Of a DNA stretch of 64,000 nucleotides, positions 34,079 to 41,878 are shown piece by piece. The notes below the pieces were generated by a model, which saw only the letters and a list, made by a program, of their open reading frames with translations, was not told where the DNA came from and ran no database searches. A program made the position numbers and the translations under genes. The stretch is from positions 1-64,000 of the forward strand of contig JACKFC010000006.1 in assembly GCA_020632665.1 (NCBI GenBank), read 5' to 3'. The stretch is from Deltaproteobacteria bacterium. GTDB taxonomy: Bacteria; Myxococcota_A; UBA9042. The number at the start of each line of letters is the position of its first letter. Position 1 is the stretch's first letter.

Positions 34079-34237
34079 ATGGACCCCACCATCGCTCGCA
34101 TGGAGCAGGATCTCAAGGATCTCGACCGCAGCATCCACACCCGCACCGTCTACGTCCAGGCGGATCTGGTTCCAGAGGCGGATCTGGTTCCGATCTGGTT
34201 CCAGGTGCTTATACTTTACACTTTCCGTAAAGTGTAA
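34079..34237 (+). pseudogene. 5' fragment of a gene cut off by palindrome 6
   Basis: ATG with a very good ribosome binding site (GGAGGAATTT, six bases) opens MDPTIARMEQDLKDLDRSIHTRTVYVQ, which reads like a real helical N-terminus. It then passes through three copies of GATCTGGTTCC (34163, 34181, 34192) and into the palindrome, ending QVLILYTFRKV at a TAA inside it. The rest of the gene is missing, so this is a truncated gene whose stop is supplied by the repeat. It is oriented opposite to the other genes of the mosaic. Confidence 0.55.
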
Positions 34238-34256
34238 AGTATAAGCACCTGGAACC
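34197..34256. repeat. 60-bp palindrome, copy 6
   Basis: Close to perfect: GGTTCCAGGTGCTTATAC, TTTACACTTTCCGTAAAGTG centre, complementary right arm, then AATTCTCT. Preceded by a stutter of three GATCTGGTTCC units. Confidence 0.9.
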
Positions 34257-34285
34257 AATTCTCTCCTGGAACCCTGTGTCTCGCC

Positions 34286-34972
34286 TCATGGCTCGAGCCT
34301 GCAGCAAGTGGGGGTGTAGGAGCACGTCCCCTCTGAGATGTCGCAGGTGTCCGTCGTGCAAGGCTCGTCGTCGTCGCAGTCGGAATCATCCGAGCAGCAG
34401 TTCGGGTAGTCGAACCGGACGCAGGCGCAGATGTCAGGGTGCCACGTCCACAATGTGCAGCTCTCCGACCACTCACAGTCCGGGCCCGGTTTGCCGCTCG
34501 GTACACACTCGTGGAAACAGGTGTTTTTTCCCGTGCTGGGGTCCCAATCGCAGGAATCTGCGGTCCAGATATTGTCGTCGTTGCAGGTCGGATTGCGCTC
34601 AGCCGAACACTCCACGGTCTTTCCCACTGGGTAGCAGTTGCCGAAGAGGCACTGACCGAGTGCGACGTCGGTCTCGGGGCAATCGGCGTCCGTCACACAC
34701 TTCGGCAGATTCACCCACTGCTTGCCCGCTGTCGGCGCGCATGGCGGGAGGGTGGCGTCGAGCGCGGCGGTCGCATCCGCGGCATCGTTGGCCGCGGTTG
34801 CGTCCTGCGCAGCGTCGTCGGCACCGGTGTCGTTCTCAGCGGCCACGTCTTCCACGGTATCGTTCTGCAGCGAGGCGCCTTGTGCGTCGCCGTCGTGCAC
34901 GTCTGCACGGGCGGAACCGTCGTCTGACGCGCAACCGGCAAGCGCTATCGCGACGACGATGCCCCACGTCAT
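34286..34972 (-). CDS. Cys-rich lipoprotein
   Basis: A 228-residue lipoprotein from ATG 34972: MTWGIVVAIALAGCASDDGS has a lipobox LAGC. An Asp/Ala/Asn-rich linker (to about residue 60) precedes cysteine-rich repeats such as CVTDADCPETD, CNDDNIWTADSCDWDPSTG, CCSDDSDCDDDEPCTTDTCD and a terminal CSYTPTCC. This matches the CDD-type repeats of the host lipoproteins. Upstream in-frame ATGs would give a long N-terminus without a signal. It stops 29 bp from palindrome 6. Function unknown; repeats of this kind are thought to sit at the cell surface. Confidence 0.78.
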   Translation of the reverse strand: MTWGIVVAIALAGCASDDGSARADVHDGDAQGASLQNDTVEDVAAENDTGADDAAQDATAANDAADATAALDATLPPCAPTAGKQWVNLPKCVTDADCPETDVALGQCLFGNCYPVGKTVECSAERNPTCNDDNIWTADSCDWDPSTGKNTCFHECVPSGKPGPDCEWSESCTLWTWHPDICACVRFDYPNCCSDDSDCDDDEPCTTDTCDISEGTCSYTPTCCRLEP

Positions 34973-35098
34973 GCCCGGCCGTCGCCCGTGTCGCAGTGAC
35001 CTGCGCTTCTGCAGCCAGGCAACGTCCTGTCGCGGTCGAGCGCGCACCGTTCGGATTGTAGGACCAGTGCTCAGGGGGCACCTCATTACGGATAGACA

Positions 35099-35200
35099 CG
35101 GATAGACACTCTCTTCACGGTCAACCCCCTGACGCATCAAGCCCCCCCCGTGCCGAGCCCATCGCCACGGTCAGCATGCCACCGTGCTCGACCCCGGCAA
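35099..35200. repeat. 101-bp repeat, copy 2
   Basis: Same as 25426-25526 with about ten changes; here the first ten bases CGGATAGACA are partly doubled. It lies 127 bp upstream of the Cys-rich lipoprotein start. The remaining bases to palindrome 7 (35201-35389) hold no gene. Confidence 0.7.
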
Positions 35201-35389
35201 GGGTCCAGGCGCCGGCTGCCTGCACCGATGCGGCCCAGCTGCTCCGCCCGGGGCACTCGCGCCCTTGCCGGCGCCTGCGCGCGCCGGCTCTGCTGACGCG
35301 TGGGCGATGGGCGTACACAGCGAAGCAAGGCGCTCCGGGAGCCGGCTGGCCGTAGCTTCTGAGACGACGATCGTCGCACAAACGGACCT

Positions 35390-35449
35390 GGTTCCAGGTG
35401 CTCATACTTTACACTTTCGGCAAAGTGTCCGGCATGAGCCCCTGGAACC
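35390..35449. repeat. 60-bp palindrome, copy 7
   Basis: The most diverged full copy: GGTTCCAGGTGCTCATACTT left arm and GGCATGAGCCCCTGGAACC right arm with the centre TTTCGGCAAAG; not followed by AATT. It is the last copy, at the right limit of the mosaic. Confidence 0.85.
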
Positions 35450-35481
35450 CGGATCGAGCGTTCGTCGGCAGAGCCGGGGCC

Positions 35482-35853
35482 CTACCCGCCGGCCCAGCGA
35501 ATCAGCCCCCAGAGCAGCGCCCCGAGCTGGTCGAGCTCCGCCACGAGCTGCGCGGCCTTCTCGCCATCACCGAGGCCGCTGGCGACCACGATCCGCGCCG
35601 CCGACTGCGCCTCGCGCACCGACCCATAGGCGATCCGCAGGTGGTGCAGCCGGTCGCGCCCGGTGCGCCCGAGCCCTTCGGCGAGGTTGAGCGGCGTCGA
35701 GAGCGCCGCCCGGGTGAGCTGGTCCGAGAGACACCGCACCGAGGGCGGCAACGTCTGCCCCACCGCAATCGCAAGACCCGCCGCCCGCTCCGCGCACCGC
35801 CCCGCGAGCAGGGGCCGGCGCAACCCCACTCGGCTCTCATCAGCATCCGACAT
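35482..35853 (-). CDS. Four-helix-bundle protein (23S rRNA intervening-sequence family)
   Basis: A 123-residue protein from ATG 35853 with GGAGGAGG about seven bases upstream. The core CLSDQLTRAALSTPLNLAEGLGR and FLHHLRIAYGS-like region (RLHHLRIAYGSVREAQSAARI) fit the widespread four-helix-bundle family first found encoded in intervening sequences of 23S rRNA genes. Members are small dimeric or pentameric helical proteins that may bind RNA or DNA, but no function is established. Here it is not within an rRNA gene. It stops 32 bp from palindrome 7 like the other cassette-type genes, though its GC content is host-like. Confidence 0.8.
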   Translation of the reverse strand: MSDADESRVGLRRPLLAGRCAERAAGLAIAVGQTLPPSVRCLSDQLTRAALSTPLNLAEGLGRTGRDRLHHLRIAYGSVREAQSAARIVVASGLGDGEKAAQLVAELDQLGALLWGLIRWAGG

Positions 35854-35882
35854 CAGAAACCTCCTCCCGGGCGCGACCTCGA

Positions 35883-36023
35883 GGCCGTGTGTGCCGCCCG
35901 ACGCAGGCCAGTTCCGCCGGGGCGAAAGCGCCGAGCGTCAAGGGCGGCGAAGCCGGCGAAGCGAACCCTTGCGCTCGGCGCTGCCCCGGCGAGAACGGGC
36001 CGAAGTGGGCGGCACACACGGCC
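35883..36023. repeat. 141-nt imperfect palindrome
   Basis: Outer arms of 17 bases pair perfectly (35883-35899 with 36007-36023). The inner arms also pair over about 40 bases with a few gaps (CGCCGGGGC/GCCCCGGCG, AGCGCCGAGCG/CGCTCGGCGCT, CAAGGG/CCCTTG). The result would be a hairpin of roughly 60 bp with a short GC-rich loop. It lies directly upstream of the four-helix-bundle gene start (its 5' side) and before the hexamer repeat. It may be a miniature mobile element or a strong structured RNA. Confidence 0.65.
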
Positions 36024-36100
36024 GGGGTTGGGGCAGGGGCAGGCGCTGGGGCTGGTGCGGAGGGAGATTGGGTAGGGATTTTGGCGGCTGTGGCTGGCAG

Positions 36101-36460
36101 TGATGCTGATGCTGATGCTGATGCTGACGCTGACGCCGTCGCTGAGGCCGTCGCTGAAGCTGTCGCTAACGCAGATGCTGATGCTGACGCTGATGCTGAT
36201 GCTGATGCTGAAGCTGTCGCTGAAGCTGCCGCTGAAGCTGTCGCTGCTGCTGACGCTGAAGCTGTCGCTGAAGCTGTCGCTGAAGCTGAATCTGAATCTG
36301 ACGCTGAAGCTGTCGCTGAAGCTGTCACTGCTGCTGACGCTGACGCTGACGCTGTCGCTGTCGCTGTCGCTGACGCTGATGCTGACGCTGCAGCTGACGC
36401 TGACGCTGACGCTGACGCAGACGCCAATGCCGACACCGTCGCCGATGCTGACGCGACATG
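36101..36460. repeat. Degenerate hexamer repeat region (GCTGAY-type)
   Basis: About 360 bp made of GCTGATGCTGAC, GCTGAAGCTGTC and related six-base units, with no other sequence between. All frames stay open because of the repeat. On the plus strand one frame would read alternating Asp-Ala and Glu-Ala, like the acidic linkers of the lipoproteins here, but it has no signal peptide or good start. The remaining bases of 35854-36577 carry no gene. Confidence 0.75.
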
Positions 36461-36577
36461 AGCAGCCGCTGCCGCTTCGTTCCCTCGTCTTCCCTAGCGA
36501 TGCGAATCCGTGCACGCCGTACTCGCAGCCGGCGAAAAGCGATGAGATCAGCAGATGTTGCAGGACCAGCCCCAACA

Positions 36578-39508
36578 TCACCGCAAAAGCCGAATCACCC
36601 AAGCCCGCCGCTCCGCCTCCGCCCGCGCCAGCAACCGCCCACACCGCCCCGCACGCTCATCCCCGAGCGCCACGCACCGCCGCAACAGCCCCACCGGCTC
36701 GCTCCCCGCCGAGCCGTCGAGCAAGCCCACCATCGCCCGCAGCAACAACGCCCGCGGCCGCAGCGAGCCCGCCAGCCTGCCAACGACCTCGGCCGCCCGC
36801 CGCCGCATCGCCGCCGCGTCGTGCTGCACCAACGCCGCCCCGTCCGCCCCACCCCGCAAGGCCCAGCCCTGCCGCAGCGCAGTGAAACCCAACTCGATCC
36901 GCATCGCCTCGTCCGCCCGCGCCGCCACCGCATCGAAGAGCGCAGCACGATACGCAAACGGCGCGCTCGGAAAGCGAACATGCTGCGCAAGCAGGTCGCG
37001 AAGCTCCGTCGTCGTCGTGCTCACACCACCAGCAAGCGCGACAGGATCGCCCCGCTCGTCGAGCGTCATCAGCCGCCGCGCCCGTTGGCCCCGCCACAGC
37101 GCAGCCGGCGCCTCCAACTCCAGCCGCGGCAGGTCATCGCGCAGCAACCCCGCAGCCCGGGCCTCCGCAGCACCGTAGACCCGCCGAAAGCCCGCGTCGC
37201 CCAACGCGCGCAGCGACGACAAGCCCGCAAATCCAGCCACATCGAGGCGCTGCAAATCAGCGCGCAGCGCCGGGCGCGCGAGCCACGCATCGACCCGTTC
37301 GCGACGGAGCTGCAGCGGCTGCTCGCTCGCCAACATCAGCACGTCGCCAGGATGCAGCGTGTAGAGCTGCACGTGCGGGAAGACCTCGGCCACCGTGGCG
37401 AAGACCGCCGTCTGCAGCGCGTCGCTCATCTCGTAGGCATGGAACCACTGCGCCAGCACCCCGCCGGGCCGCAGCCGCGCGCGCATCGCCTCGAGCCACT
37501 CGACGGTGAAGAGGTTGCCGTTGCCAGCCATCCACGGATTGCTCGGCTCGCTGATCAGCACGTCCCAGCGCGCGTCGGGCCGGCGCAGCAGCCAACCTCG
37601 GGCGTCGGCGGCGTGGCGACGAATCGTCGGGGCCGTGCTCGCGCCGTGCGAGAACACGTCGAAGGCCGCCGCCGCGCGCAGCACCGCCGGCTCGAGCTCG
37701 ACCACGTCGACACCGGCCTCGCCGGGAGTGGCCACGGGAAGCTCGCCCTGCCCCGCCGACGCCATCGTCGCCGGCGTGGGGGCCTGCAGCCGCGCCGCGA
37801 CGCCGGCGGTCACGCCCGAACCCATGCCGATGATCAGCACCCGCTCGGTCTGCGCCGCCGCCGCCATCGGCAGCCAGGCCGAGAGGACCTGCGTCAGCAT
37901 ATCGCCACGGCTGCTGGCGTCGGCCTTGCCCTGCAGCTTGAGGACGCGGTCGCCGTCGCGTTCGAGCACGACGACGCTGGCCTCGGCGCCATCGGCGGCG
38001 AAGACGGTCGTCTCGCGCTGCAGGCGGTGCCGCCAACGCGACCAGGTCGGCGGGGAGCGTGGTGTGCCGCGGAAGGCGCCGGCGTGCAGCAGGCGGGCGT
38101 CCCAGGGCATGGAGACGAGCGCGGCGGAGAGCGCGGCGGCGAGGACGATGGCGAGCGCGAGGGGGCTGGTCCCGCGGGGCAGCGGCAGCAGCGGCGGCGG
38201 CGGCGGCGACAGGGACAGCGGCGGGGACAGCGGCGGCGACGGCGACGGCGGCGGCGGCGGCGGCAGCGACAGGGTCAGCGGCGGGGTCGGGACCAGCGGC
38301 AGCAGGATGGCGGCGACGGCGAGCAGGGCGGCGAGGCTGCCGTCGAGGCCGAGGGCGGGGACCAACAGCGTTTGGGTGAGCGCAGCGCCGAGGACCGTGC
38401 CGGCCGTATTGGCCGCCAGCGCCCAGGATGCACCCGTCGCCACCCGGCCGGACGAGGCGATGACGCCCGCTCCGGCGAGCGGCAGCAGCGCACCGAGGGC
38501 CGTCGCCGAGGGAAGCACCACCAGCGCCGTGAGCAGCGCCTGCGCCGAAAGGGTCGCGACGGCGCCGTCGAGGCCGGCGAACGCGGCGCGCAACAGGGCC
38601 AACCACCAGGGCAAGCGCTCACCGAGGACGAGCACCGCGGCCAGCGAGACGACGGTCGCCACGAGCGCGACGCGGGCCGCGTGGGCCAGCGCCGACGGGC
38701 CCTGCAGGCCACGATGCCGCACCAGCGCGCTGCCGAGGGCGACGCCGAGCACCGTGACCGCGACCACGCCGGCGAAGGCGTAGGCCGAAGCGCCGAGCAC
38801 CGTCGCGAGCAGGCGCATCCAGAGCGCCTCGATCGCGAGGGCCAGCATCCCGCCGAGGCCGGCGAGCCAGAGCCATCGCCCGACGGGCCCGTCGGCCGCG
38901 GCAGCGGTGGGTTCGTCGCCCTGCACCACGGCAACCGGGGCGGGGCGCGCGAGCAGCGCAGCCGAGAGCGCGACCAGCAGGCCGAGGCCACACACCGCCT
39001 GCAGCGCTGCCGAGAGGCCGAGCCAGCCGAGCAAGCCGAGGCCGAGGCCGACGGCACCGATGGCCGCGCCCGCGGAATTCGCAGCGTAGAGCCAGGAGAG
39101 CGCCACGCCGCCACGCTGCGGGTCGGCGGTCGCGGCGCGCACCATCGCCGGCAGCGTGCCGCCGAGCAGGATGGCGGGCGGCAGCAGGGTCGCGGCGAGC
39201 AGCAGCGCGCGCAGGGCGCCGGGCAGCGCGACGCTGGCATCGGCGAGCCCGGGTGCGAGGTGCGGCCAGAGCAGGCAGAGCAGCGCAGCGCCGGCTTCGA
39301 GCGCGGCGTAGCGGCGCAGCGGCGCCGGCGAGCGCTCGGCGCCGGGCCCGAGCAGGAGCGCGCCGAGCCCGAGGCCCCCCATCCAGGCGGCGAGCACGGT
39401 CGCCTGCGCCGTAGCGGCGTGGCCGAGCAACAGGCCGAGCCAGCGCGCGAGCAGCACCTCTTCGGCGACGCCGACCGCGCCGGACGCGAGCATCCACAGC
39501 GCCGCCAC
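36578..39508 (-). CDS. Fused membrane transporter-like/spermidine-synthase-like protein
   Basis: About 976 residues from GTG 39508, the first reasonable start after AGGAGG (ATG 39493 is the alternative). The N-terminal 400 residues contain about ten hydrophobic segments with MFS-like features (LLARWLGLLLGH, LLGGTLPAMVRAA). A Pro/Ser-rich linker (LSLPPPPPPSPSPPLSPP and more, about residues 395-435) leads to one more membrane segment and a spermidine-synthase-like methyltransferase fold: VLIIGMGSGVTAGVAARL, VDVVELEPAVLRAAAAF, WDVLISEPSNPWMAGNGNLFT, then LRPGGVLAQWFHAYEMS. The usual GGGDGG is GMGSGV. Such fusions are common in deltaproteobacteria, and their substrate is not known. Divergent from the kelch-like gene. 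Confidence 0.82.
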   Translation of the reverse strand: MAALWMLASGAVGVAEEVLLARWLGLLLGHAATAQATVLAAWMGGLGLGALLLGPGAERSPAPLRRYAALEAGAALLCLLWPHLAPGLADASVALPGALRALLLAATLLPPAILLGGTLPAMVRAATADPQRGGVALSWLYAANSAGAAIGAVGLGLGLLGWLGLSAALQAVCGLGLLVALSAALLARPAPVAVVQGDEPTAAAADGPVGRWLWLAGLGGMLALAIEALWMRLLATVLGASAYAFAGVVAVTVLGVALGSALVRHRGLQGPSALAHAARVALVATVVSLAAVLVLGERLPWWLALLRAAFAGLDGAVATLSAQALLTALVVLPSATALGALLPLAGAGVIASSGRVATGASWALAANTAGTVLGAALTQTLLVPALGLDGSLAALLAVAAILLPLVPTPPLTLSLPPPPPPSPSPPLSPPLSLSPPPPPLLPLPRGTSPLALAIVLAAALSAALVSMPWDARLLHAGAFRGTPRSPPTWSRWRHRLQRETTVFAADGAEASVVVLERDGDRVLKLQGKADASSRGDMLTQVLSAWLPMAAAAQTERVLIIGMGSGVTAGVAARLQAPTPATMASAGQGELPVATPGEAGVDVVELEPAVLRAAAAFDVFSHGASTAPTIRRHAADARGWLLRRPDARWDVLISEPSNPWMAGNGNLFTVEWLEAMRARLRPGGVLAQWFHAYEMSDALQTAVFATVAEVFPHVQLYTLHPGDVLMLASEQPLQLRRERVDAWLARPALRADLQRLDVAGFAGLSSLRALGDAGFRRVYGAAEARAAGLLRDDLPRLELEAPAALWRGQRARRLMTLDERGDPVALAGGVSTTTTELRDLLAQHVRFPSAPFAYRAALFDAVAARADEAMRIELGFTALRQGWALRGGADGAALVQHDAAAMRRRAAEVVGRLAGSLRPRALLLRAMVGLLDGSAGSEPVGLLRRCVALGDERAGRCGRLLARAEAERRAWVIRLLR

Positions 39509-39655
39509 GCGGATCGAGAGCCCTCCTCGCAACGCGCCTCCCCCCTTTCGGCGCCGCAAGCCTGCCGCCACACGACGCTGCACGGCGCAGAGCTTGACGC
39601 CACGGCGCGCCACAGCCAACGTCCCCGCCCCGATCTTCGGGCGATGGAGGCGATG

Positions 39656-40921
39656 ATGTTCCACACCCAGCTGCTGCCGATCGACAGCGCCCACCTCGAG
39701 CACACCCTGACGCTGCTCCCGGGCGGCGACGCACTGGTCGCCGGCGGCCTCGACGCCGAGGGCGTCGCGCAGGCGCAATGCGTGCGCTACGTCGCAGCCG
39801 CCGCGGATTTCGTCGCCGCAGCCCCGCTGCCGCTGCCGAGCCGCCGCCACAGCGCGACGCGCCTGCTCGACGGCGCGATCCTGGTCGTCGGCGTCGGCGA
39901 GGCCGAAGGCGGCGCGGCGCTCTACGAGCCGGTCGCCGATCGCTGGATCACGGTGCCGGCCCCGACCACCCCCCGGATCGAGCACGCCGCGACCTTGCTC
40001 GCCGACGGCACGGTCCTGATCGCCGGTGGCCGCCCCGCCGCCGCGCTCGCTGCCGCCGAGGGCATCGCCCGCCGCGAGGTGGAAGTCCTCAGCAGCAGCG
40101 AGCGCTTCGATCCGGCCGACCGCAGCTGGAAGCCGGGCCCCCTGCTGGCGCAGCCGCGGCGCAAATTCGCCCTGTTCACCCTCCCCGGCGGCGGGCTGCT
40201 CGCCGTCGGCGGCAAGGGCACGAGCCCGGCCGGCACGCCGATGCGGCTGAAGAACGCCGAGGTCTGCGGCGCCGACCTCAAGGCGTTCCAGGCGTTGCCG
40301 CGGATGGAGCAATCCGAGCGCGACCTCTGCCAGCTGGCGGATGGCCGGGTCATCGGTCATGCCGGGCACGTCTTCACTGCCGACGGAAGCGCGTTCGAGC
40401 GCCACGAGGCGGGCTTCCGCGGCGGCGGCCCGATGCTGACCCTGGGCGACGGTCGGGTCGGCTGCTTCGGCCAGACCGGCGACGAGGTCTACGACGCCGA
40501 GACGGGCGCCTGGGCACCGTCGGGCCCGGCGCGCAAGCTGCACCAGCGCGGCCAGCTCGCGGTGCTGCTGGAGAACGGCGAGGTGCTGGTCGTCGGCGGT
40601 TCGGCCGGCCGCGGCAAAGCAGCACCGTACGCGGCGCTGGTCGCGGTCGACCTCGAGTGGCAGCCGGCAGAGATCGCGCCGGAGGAATTCGAGAGCGCCG
40701 AGAAGCTGCTCGAGATGTTGGTGGAGCAAGGCGCGCTCGAGCTCGACGACGAGGACGAGGGCGTCGAGCCCCTGGTCGGTCCCGTCGCGCGCGTGTTGGC
40801 CTATACCGAGGGCGCCGGGGCGCAAGCTGGGGCGATGAGCCGGCTGCTGCTCGAGCACGACGCCGTCGCCGACTTCTACCTCGACGATCAGCAGCTCCGC
40901 CGCCTGCTGGCGCAGTGGTGA
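39656..40921 (+). CDS. Kelch-like repeat protein
   Basis: A 421-residue protein. ATG 39656 lies five bases after GGAGG; ATGs at 39653 and 39644 are alternatives. Repeated units such as HTLTLLPGGDALVAGG, HSATRLLDGAILVVG, HAATLLADGTVLIAGG, GQLAVLLENGEVLVVGG are kelch motifs (GG after a strand; one blade each) that together would build a beta-propeller up to about residue 330. The last 90 residues are acidic and helical (EEFESAEKLLEMLVEQGAL, ELDDEDEGVE, ALEHDAVADFYL-like end). No signal peptide is seen, so it is probably cytoplasmic. The partner is unknown. It is followed after 3 bp by the cysteine-synthase-like gene, so the two are likely cotranscribed. Confidence 0.8.
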   Translation: MFHTQLLPIDSAHLEHTLTLLPGGDALVAGGLDAEGVAQAQCVRYVAAAADFVAAAPLPLPSRRHSATRLLDGAILVVGVGEAEGGAALYEPVADRWITVPAPTTPRIEHAATLLADGTVLIAGGRPAAALAAAEGIARREVEVLSSSERFDPADRSWKPGPLLAQPRRKFALFTLPGGGLLAVGGKGTSPAGTPMRLKNAEVCGADLKAFQALPRMEQSERDLCQLADGRVIGHAGHVFTADGSAFERHEAGFRGGGPMLTLGDGRVGCFGQTGDEVYDAETGAWAPSGPARKLHQRGQLAVLLENGEVLVVGGSAGRGKAAPYAALVAVDLEWQPAEIAPEEFESAEKLLEMLVEQGALELDDEDEGVEPLVGPVARVLAYTEGAGAQAGAMSRLLLEHDAVADFYLDDQQLRRLLAQW

Positions 40922-40924
40922 TCG

Positions 40925-41872
40925 ATGCGACGACCCGGAGATTGCGGCGTCTGTGAGCCGATGGAGGCGATCGGCAACACCCCGCTGGTCGAGCTGAAGA
41001 ACCTCTCGCCCAAGCCCGGCGTGCGCCTCTTCGCCAAGCTCGAGGGCTGCAACCCCTCCGGCAGCATCAAGGACCGCGTCGTCGCCGGGCTGATCGCCGA
41101 CCTCGAGCGCAGCGGCAAGCTGCAGCCGGGCGGCACGGTGGTCGAGGCGAGCTCGGGCAATACCGCCATCGCGCTCGGCATGGTGGCCCGGCGCAAGGGC
41201 TACAACGCGCACGTGGTGATCCCGCGCGGCGTGCCGGAGTCGATCTGCGATACGCTCGACCTCTTCGGCGTCCGCATCCATTGGTGCGAACCGCTGGCCG
41301 GCATGCGCGGCGCGATCACCGCGGCCCACGAGCTGGCTGCCAAGCTCGGCGGCGTCGCGCTCAACCAATTCGAGAGCCAGACCAATATCGAGGTGCACCG
41401 GACCACGACCGGCGCCGAGATCTTGCACGATTTGCCCGGGATCACGAGCTTCGTCGCGGGGATCGGCACCGGCGGCACGATCGCCGGCGTCGGCCGGGCG
41501 CTCAAAGCCCACGATCCGGCGATCCGCGTGGTCGGCGTCGAGCCGAAGATGGGCGAGCGCCTGCAAGGCCTGACGGCGCTGGAGGACCACTTCGAGGCGC
41601 CGCTCTTCGACCTCGAACTGCTCGACCGCCGGCTGCTGGTCGACGCCGCGACGAGCCTGGAGAATATGCGCCGCATCGTCCGCGCCGAGGGCATCATGGG
41701 CGGCGTCTCGGCCGGCGCGGTGCTGCACGCGGGCCTGCGCGAAGCCGAGCGGGTCGACGAGGGCCAGATCGTGATGATGTTCTCGGATTCGGGCTGGAAG
41801 TACCTACCCGCTCGGCCGTGGGACGCAGCGAACCGCCGCGACGAGAGCCTCGACGAAGTCCACTGGTGGTAG
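40925..41872 (+). CDS. PLP-dependent cysteine synthase family protein
   Basis: A 315-residue fold-type-II PLP enzyme. The PLP-binding Lys is in NPSGSIKDR (Lys49); the phosphate loop is GTGGTIAG; ASSGNTAIALG is the substrate-binding Asn loop; the C-terminal GGVSAGAVLHAG and MMFSDSGWKYL are standard. The order fits CysK/CysM and related cystathionine beta-synthase-like enzymes that replace the beta-substituent of serine or O-acetylserine with sulfide. Precise substrate cannot be told. The ATG at 40925 gives 12 residues with two cysteines before the family start; ATG 40961 (MEAIGNTPL) is also possible, and neither has a good ribosome binding site. It converges on the PHP-like gene. Confidence 0.88.
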   Translation: MRRPGDCGVCEPMEAIGNTPLVELKNLSPKPGVRLFAKLEGCNPSGSIKDRVVAGLIADLERSGKLQPGGTVVEASSGNTAIALGMVARRKGYNAHVVIPRGVPESICDTLDLFGVRIHWCEPLAGMRGAITAAHELAAKLGGVALNQFESQTNIEVHRTTTGAEILHDLPGITSFVAGIGTGGTIAGVGRALKAHDPAIRVVGVEPKMGERLQGLTALEDHFEAPLFDLELLDRRLLVDAATSLENMRRIVRAEGIMGGVSAGAVLHAGLREAERVDEGQIVMMFSDSGWKYLPARPWDAANRRDESLDEVHWW

Positions 41873-41878
41873 CGCCCG

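Noticed and set aside
33710..34258. Minus-strand 182-codon frame over the intergenic stretch
   Set aside because: It begins inside palindrome 6, has no recognisable composition or motif and overlaps the lipoprotein start.
24731..35449. Classical integron with attC sites
   Set aside because: The cassette-like layout fits, but the palindrome arms have GTTCCAG/CTGGAAC instead of the GTTRRRY/RYYYAAC core, and no IntI-type integrase is in the window. Kept only as an analogy.
24731..35449. CRISPR array
   Set aside because: The palindromes are 600-3000 bp apart with genes in between; there are no short uniform spacers and no cas genes.
27178..35449. 60-bp palindromes as ends of the ISKra4-like element
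   Set aside because: The terminal repeats of the element (CAGGGTGCAG, CCGTGGGAG) do not resemble the palindrome arms.
35889..36461. A 190-codon Asp/Ala repeat protein
   Set aside because: The frame is created by the hexamer repeat and the palindrome; there is no ribosome binding site or signal peptide, and the other frames are equally open.
36458..39655. Long plus-strand open frame before the kelch-like gene
   Set aside because: Antisense to the membrane/spermidine-synthase-like gene, Arg/Gln-rich with no domain; the real gene starts at about 39656.
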